Positions 1 to 6,331 of a DNA stretch of 17,132 bases are shown here, piece after piece. Position 1 is the stretch's first letter. Each line of letters opens with the position of its first letter. The stretch is from DATDRM01 sp035291705 (lineage in GTDB: Bacteria; Chloroflexota; Anaerolineae; Anaerolineales; UBA4823). Where the stretch lies: NCBI GenBank assembly GCA_035291705.1, contig DATDRM010000329.1, forward strand, positions 1-17,132. Direction: 5' to 3'. A program made the position numbers and the translations under genes. Below the pieces are notes generated by a model, which did not search any database, was not told the origin of the DNA, and worked only from the letters and a program-made list of their open reading frames with translations.

Positions 1-672
1 CGGGATCTCATCGAAGAAACCTTTCATCAACCACACCGCCAGCGAGAGGTTAAACACGGTGTAGAGGAGGATCATCCCAAGATGGGTGTCGTGCAGTTTG
101 AGCTGCGTGTACATCAAGAAGAGCGGGACGGTGACCACCACAGCGGGCAGCATGCGCGTGCTGAGGATGAAAAAGAGCAGGTCACCCTTGCCTTTTACGC
201 CGTAGCGGCTGAAAGCATAGGCGGAAAAAATGGCCAGGACCACAGAGAGGAGGGTCGAAATGCCGGCGATGATCAGCGAATTCCTCAGGCGGAAAACGTA
301 ATCGCTTGGCCCGGTGATCTCCTGGCCGGCATTTAGCGCGATGCGATCGACCAGGCCGAGCTGAACCTCTTCGGCAGCTTTTTTCAATTCCTCTAACCTG
401 GACGGCGAGGCCGACGCGCGCTCGGTGAACAAGAAGACCAGACCTTCCAGGGATGGCGTGAAGATGAGTTTAGGCGGGACGTGAATGGCGTCCGGGCGGG
501 TCTTGAAGGCGGTGATGACTATTACGAAGACCGGGATCAGACCAACAATGGCCAGGAGGACGACAATCAAGGCGCGCAGGTTATGCCCCAGCCGGTAACC
601 CGGAGTGACTTTATCCACGCGAGTGGCTTCCAGGACAGGCTTGCCGGGACCGGTTTGCTCGAAATTAGCCAT
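1..672 (-). CDS. Carbohydrate ABC transporter permease, MalG-like (3' end cut off)
   Basis: This is the second inner-membrane permease of a CUT1 sugar importer, and 224 codons are visible. The ATG at 672 lies 3 bases after the stop of the upstream permease gene, so the pair is probably translationally coupled. After a basic, polar N-terminus there is a first membrane segment around residues 33-55 (ALIVVLLAIVGLIPVFVIV), then a long external loop, then further hydrophobic segments from about residue 132. The window ends at the residues FFDEIP, which in this family come just before the cytoplasmic EAA loop that docks on the ATPase, so that motif is not visible. The first external loop (about residues 65-130, with a charged LEELKKAAEEV stretch) looks longer than usual for MalG-type proteins. 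Family assignment is firm; the sugar is unknown. Confidence 0.88.
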   Translation of the reverse strand, partial: MANFEQTGPGKPVLEATRVDKVTPGYRLGHNLRALIVVLLAIVGLIPVFVIVITAFKTRPDAIHVPPKLIFTPSLEGLVFLFTERASASPSRLEELKKAAEEVQLGLVDRIALNAGQEITGPSDYVFRLRNSLIIAGISTLLSVVLAIFSAYAFSRYGVKGKGDLLFFILSTRMLPAVVVTVPLFLMYTQLKLHDTHLGMILLYTVFNLSLAVWLMKGFFDEIP

Positions 673-675
673 AGA

Positions 676-1620
676 TCACGCCTCCCCGCGCATGCGGTTG
701 AGATAGAGGATGTAAAGATTGCTGACGGCGATGATAATGATCAGAATAATATAGGCCAGGGCGCTCGACCTCCCCGTCTGCCATTGGCCCTGGAAGGCTT
801 GGCGGTAGAGGTTGACGGCGATCAGCTCGGTCTGGTCGCCCGGGCCGCCGCCGGTCATGCCCATCACCAGGTCGAAGGATTTAAAAGCCTCAATGGTGCG
901 GAAGAGGATGGCGATCAGCAGGAGGGGTGTAACCTGAGGCACGGTGATGCGCCAGAACTGGAACCAGGAGCTGGCCCGGTCGATGGCAGCCGCCTCGTAG
1001 AGGTAATCCGGGATGGCCTTCAGGCCGGATAGCACCAGCAGCATCACGAAGGGCGTCCACATCCACACGTCCACCAGCACGACCGCCCACAGCGCCAGGC
1101 CAGGCACACTATGGCGGGCAAAGCTGCTGGCCAGCATATCCGGCCCTTTGATCGGATTGGTAAATCCGATCAAGTAATTAAAATAACCGAAGGTCGGGTT
1201 ATACATCAGCTTCCAGAACAGGCCGACCACCACGGGCGAGATCATCATCGGGATCAGGATCAGGGTGGTGATCAGGCCACTGCCTTTGAACTTCTCGTGC
1301 AGCAGCATGGCCAGACCGAAGCCAAACAGGGTCTGCAAACCGACAGAGACCAGGGCGTACTTGCCTGTGGTGGCGAAGTATTTCCACATCTGTTCGTCGT
1401 TGAGCAGGTCGGCAAAATTCTTAAAACCGATCCACACTGGCGCCTTGTGAGCGATGGCCGAATAGTTCGTGAAGCTCAGGAAAAGGCTGTAGAACAGCGG
1501 GAAGACGTTCATCAGGATCAGCAGCACCAGGGTCGGCCAGATGAAGAGGTTGATGATCGACCGGTCGCTGAGATGGCGTTGACGAGGTTGCGAATGAGAA
1601 CTCAGGCTGGTTGTGCTCAA
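676..1620 (-). CDS. Carbohydrate ABC transporter permease, MalF/UgpA-like
   Basis: This is the first inner-membrane permease of the second CUT1 importer, 314 residues from a TTG start at 1620. That start is preferred because GGAGGG lies 5 bases upstream of it. Longer in-frame starts at 1641 (ATG) and 1659 have no ribosome binding site, and 1659 lies inside a palindromic repeat. Six hydrophobic segments are recognisable, beginning with IINLFIWPTLVLLILMNVFP. The EAA loop is present as YEAAAIDRASSWFQFWRI followed by TVP. The normally invariant Gly of EAA---G is Arg here (codon at 976-978). The gene follows its binding-protein gene after about 235 bases and is followed 3 bases later by its partner permease. 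Function by family is certain; whether the Arg variant is active is open. Confidence 0.93.
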   Translation of the reverse strand: MSTTSLSSHSQPRQRHLSDRSIINLFIWPTLVLLILMNVFPLFYSLFLSFTNYSAIAHKAPVWIGFKNFADLLNDEQMWKYFATTGKYALVSVGLQTLFGFGLAMLLHEKFKGSGLITTLILIPMMISPVVVGLFWKLMYNPTFGYFNYLIGFTNPIKGPDMLASSFARHSVPGLALWAVVLVDVWMWTPFVMLLVLSGLKAIPDYLYEAAAIDRASSWFQFWRITVPQVTPLLLIAILFRTIEAFKSFDLVMGMTGGGPGDQTELIAVNLYRQAFQGQWQTGRSSALAYIILIIIIAVSNLYILYLNRMRGEA

Positions 1621-1652
1621 TTGTTCCCTCCAGAATTGCATACCGCTGCGAA

Positions 1653-1772
1653 GTGTCATTCCGAACGCAGTGAGGAATCCCTAATGGGACATTCCGTCAC
1701 GCCCTTGACAGGGCAAAAAAAACATACGTTTCAGGGATTCCTCGCCGCCAAGAACGCGGCTCGGAATGACAC
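1653..1772. repeat. 120-bp palindromic dispersed repeat (MITE/REP-like)
   Basis: The outer arms GTGTCATTCCGA (1653-1664) and TCGGAATGACAC (1761-1772) are perfect 12-base inverted copies. Inner arms GAGGAATCCCT (1672-1682) and AGGGATTCCTC (1733-1743) are a further perfect 11-base pair. The centre is unique and includes an A-tract. This layout matches a repeat familiar from many bacterial genomes, where its spurious translation gives 'CHSERSEES'-like peptides; exactly that peptide is read on the plus strand here. It carries no gene. It sits between the binding-protein and permease genes of one operon, so the mRNA would contain a long hairpin at this point. Confidence 0.85.
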
Positions 1773-1800
1773 GACTGTTCCGGGAAGGTTTCCGGGGTTT

Positions 1801-1826
1801 GGGGAGGCGGTTCTCGCCGCCTCCCC
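1801..1826 (-). promoter_or_regulatory. Intra-operon mRNA hairpin after binding-protein gene
   Basis: GGGGAGGCGG (1801-1810) pairs perfectly with CCGCCTCCCC (1817-1826) across a 6-base loop, 30 bases after the stop of the binding-protein gene. On the minus strand it is followed by AAACCCCGG rather than a T-run, so it is not a classical intrinsic terminator. Placement between a periplasmic binding-protein gene and its permeases suggests 3'-end mRNA stabilisation or partial termination, which would keep binding protein in excess over permease. The role is inferred; the hairpin itself is read directly. Confidence 0.6.
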
Positions 1827-1855
1827 ACGGGATTGACTTGCAAAGGATCCGGGGA

Positions 1856-3283
1856 CTATTTAATGTACCCGGCGGCTTTAAGGATCTTGTCGTGCTCCGT
1901 GGCGATAGTGTCCATCGCCTCCTGAGCCGTGCCGGTGCCCTCAACGACGAACTTGCTGAACTCGCGTTGGGTCACTTCGAGCAGCTGGCCATACTCTGGG
2001 ATGTTCCAGAAGTCCATGACGAAACCCATCGTCGTGGCGAAGGCCGGGTTGAACGGTGTGGCGTTGAGGAAGGTGTCCGAGGCGAGCACGTTCTTGTTGC
2101 AGGTGTAGCCGCCCAGCTTGGCCCACTCGGTCTGTACATCTTCCTTGGCGAACCACTCGATGAAGGCCTTGGCGGCTTCCTGGCGCTCGGGGCTGATGTA
2201 GGCCACGACGCTCACGCCCTGGCCTCCCAAGGCGGCGTGCTGCTTGCCGGTCGGCCCAGCCGGGTTGGGGAAGAAACCCACCTTATCGTAGAAGTTGGGG
2301 TTGGCTCCCTGGTTGACCAGCGCCGGGAAGAAGGCAAAGTAGTTCATCGACATGGCTGCCTGGCCGCTGATCATAGCGTCGTTGGTCTCGGTGAAGAAGG
2401 CGTTGCTCCCACCGGGATACTGGCAGCAGGCGTACAGGTCGCGGTAGAACTGCAGCGATTCCACGGCCTCGGGAGAGTTGACGATGTCCATGACTGCGTT
2501 GGTAGCCGGGTCTTTCCAGTCGGCGCCCCAGCTGAACATGGTGTTCTCCACGCCCATGGTGATAGCGTCGTAGTCCTTCTGGGTGTAAATCGCCACGCCG
2601 TACAGGCCGGCGTCCGGGCGGGTGAAGAAATCGGCGATATCCTTGAGCTCCGCGTAAGTCTTGGGAACTGCCAGGTCATAGCCGTATTCCGCTTTGAAGG
2701 CCGCCATCTCGTCGGGGTTCTCGAACAGGTCTTTGCGGTAGGACCAGCCGTCAGCGTCACCCTCGGTCGGGAAGGCATAGTACGTGCCAGAGCCGGTCGG
2801 GTACTCCCCATAGTACGTCAGGGTGGCTTCGGTGACAGAGTCGGAGATGCCCTTGCTGGCCATGAAGTCGGTCAGGTCAATATACCAGCCGGAGGTAGCG
2901 CCCTGGCCCAGCCACTGGCTGTCACCGACGACCATGTCCCAGGCGTCGCCCTTGGCCGCCATTTCGGTCGAGAAGCGGTCATAGAACGAGCCCCAAGGCT
3001 CCTGTACTACAGTCACCTTGATGCCGGTCTCATCGAAGTACATATCGGCTACTTGCTGCAGATAGTTGGCCGGGTCCCACTGCGCCCAGAGGATGCTCAG
3101 CTCCGTAACCCCTGCTGGGGGAGGCGGGGCTTCAGTCTCCGCTGGGGGCGGAGCTTCGGTCTCCGCAGGGGGCGGAGCTTCAGTCTCCGCGGGGGGCGGA
3201 GCTTCGGTCGGCGCGGCGGGCGCGCAGGCTGACAGGACGAGCGCAAAGGTCACGATCACCGCCAATAAAACTTTTTTCCACAT
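1856..3283 (-). CDS. Sugar ABC transporter substrate-binding lipoprotein (CUT1)
   Basis: This 475-residue extracytoplasmic solute-binding protein (SBP family 1) should capture a sugar, oligosaccharide or polyol for the two permeases downstream. The N-terminus MWKKVLLAVIVTFALVLSAC is a lipoprotein signal with lipobox LSAC and lipidated Cys20. A linker of three tandem APPPAETE-type repeats (about residues 24-57) tethers the mature domain. The mature domain begins TELSILWAQWDPANY and contains features usual in the family, such as GDSQWLGQG and the closing AAKAFIEWFAKEDV helix region. The ATG at 3283 has AGGAG 9 bases upstream. A ROK repressor gene lies directly upstream on the same strand and probably controls this operon. 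The substrate cannot be predicted; this protein is not closely similar to the other binding protein in the window. Confidence 0.93.
   Translation of the reverse strand: MWKKVLLAVIVTFALVLSACAPAAPTEAPPPAETEAPPPAETEAPPPAETEAPPPPAGVTELSILWAQWDPANYLQQVADMYFDETGIKVTVVQEPWGSFYDRFSTEMAAKGDAWDMVVGDSQWLGQGATSGWYIDLTDFMASKGISDSVTEATLTYYGEYPTGSGTYYAFPTEGDADGWSYRKDLFENPDEMAAFKAEYGYDLAVPKTYAELKDIADFFTRPDAGLYGVAIYTQKDYDAITMGVENTMFSWGADWKDPATNAVMDIVNSPEAVESLQFYRDLYACCQYPGGSNAFFTETNDAMISGQAAMSMNYFAFFPALVNQGANPNFYDKVGFFPNPAGPTGKQHAALGGQGVSVVAYISPERQEAAKAFIEWFAKEDVQTEWAKLGGYTCNKNVLASDTFLNATPFNPAFATTMGFVMDFWNIPEYGQLLEVTQREFSKFVVEGTGTAQEAMDTIATEHDKILKAAGYIK
3124..3211. repeat. 24-bp tandem repeat encoding the lipoprotein linker
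   Basis: Three full 24-base units (3124-3147, 3148-3171, 3172-3195) and a partial fourth (to 3211) differ only by a few substitutions. Each encodes eight residues of the APPPAETE type in the flexible linker after the lipid anchor. The unit length is a multiple of three, so copy-number change by slippage would alter linker length without breaking the frame. Confidence 0.9.
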
Positions 3284-3404
3284 GGTAGTCTTCTCCTTCG
3301 TAATTGGTTAATAGATTTGATTGGATTGGGTAAATTCTGATTTCGCAGGCTCACTTTTTCGCTTTGCTCACCTCCTTTCTAATTTAATCGGAGCTCATAA
3401 TAGG
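3284..3404 (-). promoter_or_regulatory. Leader of second sugar operon with orphan extended Shine-Dalgarno
   Basis: This 121-base gap separates the ROK repressor stop from the binding-protein ATG. The proximal ribosome site is AGGAG at about 3292-3296. About 85 bases upstream of the ATG, the minus strand reads TTAGAAAGGAGGTGA (3368-3382), 15 bases complementary to the usual 3' tail of 16S rRNA, but no ATG, GTG or TTG lies at normal spacing after it. A GTG directly abutting the motif opens a 6-codon reading frame (3351-3371). The near-RBS stretch TAATTGGTT (3301-3309, plus strand) is also found in the repressor's own operator region at 4832-4840. I see no convincing -35/-10 pair, so this operon may be read through from the repressor promoter. 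Confidence 0.5.
3351..3371 (-). other. Possible leader peptide ORF, 6 codons
   Basis: GTG at 3371 directly follows AAAGGAG and is read as M-S-K-A-K-K-stop. The spacing between Shine-Dalgarno and start is essentially zero, which argues against efficient initiation. It is listed only because the leader of the other binding-protein gene in this window has the same arrangement. Confidence 0.15.
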
Positions 3405-4700
3405 CTATGCGTTAGCCGTGGCCATTGCCCAAGCTGTTTCTCTTCTAAGGGTATCCGGTTCTGCCAGGATAGTCTGGAAGACCCTGGCTACCCCACCCAT
3501 GACACAGGCGTCAAATCCATGGCGAGCGAGCTCGACCTGGGCCGCGTCGCGGTTCCAGCGCAGGGCGCGCCGCCCCAATTCAGCTTCCACGACCGGCAGC
3601 AGGAACTCACCTGCCAGGCTTAAGATGCCGCCAAAGACGACCAGCTGTGGATTCAGGGCGTTGACCAGGGAGGCGACGCCGATCCCCAGGTGATGACCCA
3701 AGACATCCAGCGCTTCCAGCGCCAGAGAGTCACCGGCGCGGGCGGCTTCAACTACGATCGGGACGGTCAGCTGTCCCAGATTGTCTTCAGTCATTTCTAT
3801 CAGCCGGCTGGGGCGCCCCTGTCCGACGGCGCGGCGGAGATAACGGAACAGGGCGCGCTGGCTGACCTGTGTCTCCCAACAGCCGCGGTTGCCGCAGTTG
3901 CACAGCTCCCCTTCGGGGTCCATGGTCATGTGGCCGACCTCGGCGCCAAAGCCGCTCACGCCACCGTAGATGCGGCCACCGTGCACGAAGCCGCCCCCAA
4001 GGCCGACTCCGGCGCTGATGTAAAGCACATCGTCGTAACCCTGCGCGGCGCCAAAGTAGTGCTCCCCAAGCGCGGCCATGTTGGCTTCATTATCCACCAC
4101 CAGGGGAGCGTTGACAAATTCCTCCAGGGGGGGACGCAGCGGCACGTTTTCCCAGCGCAGGTTAGGAGCAAATAACAGGGTGCCACTGGCTTGCTCGACC
4201 AGGCCGGGCACACCGACCGCGACACCCAATAGCGTGTTACAGGTCTCGCACCCAACAGCCACCGCCTGGTGCAAAAGAGCCAGCAGGCGATCAAAGATCG
4301 CTTGCTGGCCCATATCCGGGTTAATAGGCTCTTTGCAGCGCCAGATCACCTGCGGGGCAAAGTCGGTGCAGATCACCAGCAGAAAGTCGACGCCGATCTC
4401 GGCGCTGACGATATAACCGGCCGCTGGGTCCAGCGTGAGCATCATCGCCAGCCGGCCGGCGCTGCGCCCGCCTCCCGGCGTCTCGAAGCCGACTTCGCGC
4501 ACGAACTGGCGCTCGATCAATTCGCGCACCAGGCTGGAGACGGTGGTCTTGTTTAAGCCGGTAATGTCAGCCAGCGCGGCGCGCGAGATGGGGGCGTTCT
4601 CACGCAGCTGGTGCATGATCACCGACAGGTTGATCTGGCGCACGAGCGCCTGATCCCCCGTGCGGAAGCGATATTGTCCTGAACGAACCTGCCCTGTCAC
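3405..4700 (-). CDS. ROK-family transcriptional repressor (NagC/XylR-like)
   Basis: This 431-residue cytoplasmic sugar-responsive repressor has an N-terminal winged helix-turn-helix (about residues 20-75, with ISRAALADITGLNKTTVS as the recognition region), then a ROK sugar-binding domain. The zinc site is visible as His257 and CNCGNRGC at 267-274, and the sugar-binding DNEAN lies at 203-207. The kinase ATP motif DxGGT is degenerate (EIGVDF at about 101), which separates it from the ROK kinase elsewhere in the window and supports a regulator without kinase activity. The start is GTG at 4700; only a distant GAGG precedes it, so initiation may be weak, which is common for repressors. A strong promoter with a dyad at the start site lies about 150 bases upstream, consistent with autoregulation. 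Its likely targets are the downstream sugar operon and possibly the larger upstream operon. Confidence 0.93.
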   Translation of the reverse strand: MTGQVRSGQYRFRTGDQALVRQINLSVIMHQLRENAPISRAALADITGLNKTTVSSLVRELIERQFVREVGFETPGGGRSAGRLAMMLTLDPAAGYIVSAEIGVDFLLVICTDFAPQVIWRCKEPINPDMGQQAIFDRLLALLHQAVAVGCETCNTLLGVAVGVPGLVEQASGTLLFAPNLRWENVPLRPPLEEFVNAPLVVDNEANMAALGEHYFGAAQGYDDVLYISAGVGLGGGFVHGGRIYGGVSGFGAEVGHMTMDPEGELCNCGNRGCWETQVSQRALFRYLRRAVGQGRPSRLIEMTEDNLGQLTVPIVVEAARAGDSLALEALDVLGHHLGIGVASLVNALNPQLVVFGGILSLAGEFLLPVVEAELGRRALRWNRDAAQVELARHGFDACVMGGVARVFQTILAEPDTLRRETAWAMATANA

Positions 4701-4834
4701 GCTATTAGTCTGACCTCAAAATGGTCTGATATCTGGCCGTGCAAGTAACGCATCGCTTACCGAAGGTTAATTCGCCGCAAAGAACAGGAATACGTTTTAA
4801 TTCAGTTACCGATAATCCAGCTTGCCCCCATTAA
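4701..4834 (-). promoter_or_regulatory. Long 5' leader of the ROK repressor
   Basis: This untranslated stretch lies between the predicted transcription start and the GTG of the repressor. It holds a weak dyad, GTAA…TTAC (4745-4760). Just before the start codon GACC and GGTC are separated by seven bases and could fold over the GAGG. No ORF of note was found. Regulatory meaning is uncertain. Confidence 0.25.
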
Positions 4835-4847
4835 TTGGTTGCACCAA
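4835..4847. promoter_or_regulatory. Candidate operator dyad TTGGT-TGC-ACCAA
   Basis: Arms TTGGT and ACCAA are perfect inverted copies separated by three bases and centred about 15 bases downstream of the -10 hexamer, at or just past the predicted transcription start. A repressor bound here would block the promoter of the ROK gene. It is AT-flanked and matches the general form of ROK-family operators, but the assignment to this regulator is inference. Confidence 0.5.
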
Positions 4848-4855
4848 CAAACTAA

Positions 4856-4883
4856 ATTATAACATGCTTTTTTACTTTGTCAA
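4856..4883 (-). promoter_or_regulatory. Sigma-70-type promoter of the ROK repressor gene
   Basis: On the minus strand TTGACA (4878-4883) and TATAAT (4856-4861) are both perfect consensus hexamers, with a 16-base spacer that includes an A-run. It points at the repressor gene, giving a leader of about 150 bases. It lies 33 bases beyond the stop of the E2 gene, with no terminator hairpin visible between, so read-through from the upstream operon could also reach the repressor. Confidence 0.85.
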
Positions 4884-4915
4884 TCAGCAGAATCGAGCAG
4901 TGATATGGGGGAATC

Positions 4916-6331
4916 TTAGGATTTAGCGGCTGGCTGGCTCAGCATGGTGGTGAACGATTCCTGGAGTGCGCTGACCAACAAATACGGTTCCTCGATCAGA
5001 TCCTTGATGTATCCAAAGAAACGAGCTGCGGGGGCGCCATCCACTAGACGGTGGTCGAAGACGAGTGAGAGCGTGCACATCGTGCGCACCACAGGCTGAC
5101 CTTCCCAGGGGACGACTTTAGGGGCAATCCTGCCCACCCCTAAGATGGCTGCTTCCGGCAGGTTAATCACCGGCGTAAAAGCATCCACCCCAAAAGCGCC
5201 CAGGCTGGTGATGGTAAATGTGCCGCCCGTCAGATCATCCGGCAGAGACTTGCGGTTGCGGGCCCGTTCGACAAGTTGGCGGAACTCCAGGCCGAACTGG
5301 CGCAGGCTCTTCTGATCGGCATCCCGGATCACTGGCACGAGCAGGCCGCGCTCAGTATCCGTGGCCATGCCGAGGTTGATCGGTCTCAGGTATTCGATGG
5401 CGTCGTCAGTCAGACGGGCGTTCATGTAGGGGAATTTGCGCAGGGCGGAGGCGACGATCTTGGCAAGCAGATCGTTATAACCAGGAGCAAAGCCCCATTC
5501 CTCGGCGACACGGGCCTTGATGCGCTCACGCATGGTTACAAATTCGGTGGCGTCCACCTCCATCACCAGGGTCACGCGAGCGGTGGTATGAACGCTGACG
5601 CCCATGCGTTCAGCAATGATCCCGCGTATGCCGCTGAGCGGGATGCGCTCAACCACCTCCATCTCTCCCAGTGGCGGGAGTGATTCAGGTATAAGAACGG
5701 GAGGCCCGGCGCGAAGACTGCGCTCCACATCTGTCTTCATAATCCGCCCGCCTGGGCCAGTTCCAACCAGGGATTCAAGGTCTACCTGCGCTTCGGCGGC
5801 GACCTTGTGCGCCAATGGGCTGACCTTGGGGAGTTGGTCCAGGTAGGCCAGTACATCGCGCTCCACGATCCGCACCCCATTTCCGCCGGTAGGGGTCAGC
5901 CGGCTTAAATCGACTTTCTTCTCGCTTGCCAGCTTCCTGGCGCGCGGCGAGATGATCAACCGATCGACCTGCACCGCTCCTGAGAGGCCAACCTGGCTGG
6001 CACCCGTTGGGGGAGCTTCGTATACAGCGACTGGCTGCTCGACCTGGGCAACCGATGCGATTGCCCCTTCACCCTTCACCATGAACCGGTCATTGGGTTC
6101 GCCAATAATCGCCACGGTCGTCACCACGGGAACGATATCCCCCTCCTTGAAAGGGCCGCGGTGGAGATAGCCGCCAGCCGTGGCTTCCAGCGGGAATACA
6201 GTCTTATCGGTTTCCACTTCCAGGACCGGTTGGCCCTGTTCCACTTTGGCCCCGTCTTCGACCAGCCAATTAACGATGGTTACTTCCTCAACAGTTTGCC
6301 CGAGCTTTGGGATAAAGAACTCGACAGCCAT
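4916..6331 (-). CDS. 2-oxo acid dehydrogenase E2 (dihydrolipoamide acyltransferase)
   Basis: This 471-residue core subunit transfers the acyl group from E1 to CoA through a swinging lipoyl arm. The lipoyl domain spans residues 1-80 with ETDKT giving lipoylated Lys43. Two peripheral-subunit-binding motifs follow: about 127-164 (SPRARKLASEKKVDL, then GVRIVERDV) and 170-206 (SPLAHKVAAEAQVDL, then GGRIMKTDV). The catalytic acyltransferase domain (about 230-460) ends with DHRLVDG, giving catalytic His427 and Asp431. Its ATG overlaps the E1 stop as TGATG, so the two are probably translationally coupled. Two binding motifs in one chain with a single lipoyl domain is uncommon. By context a pyruvate (or acetoin) complex is most likely; the sequence does not exclude a branched-chain substrate. 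No E3 gene is encoded here. Confidence 0.93.
   Translation of the reverse strand: MAVEFFIPKLGQTVEEVTIVNWLVEDGAKVEQGQPVLEVETDKTVFPLEATAGGYLHRGPFKEGDIVPVVTTVAIIGEPNDRFMVKGEGAIASVAQVEQPVAVYEAPPTGASQVGLSGAVQVDRLIISPRARKLASEKKVDLSRLTPTGGNGVRIVERDVLAYLDQLPKVSPLAHKVAAEAQVDLESLVGTGPGGRIMKTDVERSLRAGPPVLIPESLPPLGEMEVVERIPLSGIRGIIAERMGVSVHTTARVTLVMEVDATEFVTMRERIKARVAEEWGFAPGYNDLLAKIVASALRKFPYMNARLTDDAIEYLRPINLGMATDTERGLLVPVIRDADQKSLRQFGLEFRQLVERARNRKSLPDDLTGGTFTITSLGAFGVDAFTPVINLPEAAILGVGRIAPKVVPWEGQPVVRTMCTLSLVFDHRLVDGAPAARFFGYIKDLIEEPYLLVSALQESFTTMLSQPAAKS

Noticed and set aside
1621..1659. Longer starts for the MalF-like permease
   Set aside because: The first lies inside the palindromic repeat and neither has a Shine-Dalgarno; TTG 1620 has GGAGGG five bases upstream.
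1653..1772. Insertion sequence remnant
   Set aside because: No transposase fragment is present; only a short non-coding palindrome, so a miniature or REP-like repeat fits better.
1801..1826. Classical Rho-independent terminator
   Set aside because: The stem is strong but no T-run follows in the direction of transcription, and permease genes of the same system lie downstream.
1111..1836. Plus-strand open frame containing the CHSERSEES peptide
   Set aside because: It is the known spurious translation of the palindromic repeat joined to permease antisense; not a protein.
1766..3232. A 488-codon plus-strand open frame opposite the binding-protein gene
   Set aside because: It is antisense to a well-supported lipoprotein gene, its translation is Gly/Arg/Val/His-rich with no recognisable domain, and its end is the tandem linker repeat read backwards.
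3368..3382. Plus-strand reading as a 16S rRNA 3' end (TCACCTCCTTTCTAA)
   Set aside because: Only 15 bases match and the flanks show no helix 45 or other rRNA text; it is the complement of a Shine-Dalgarno sequence.
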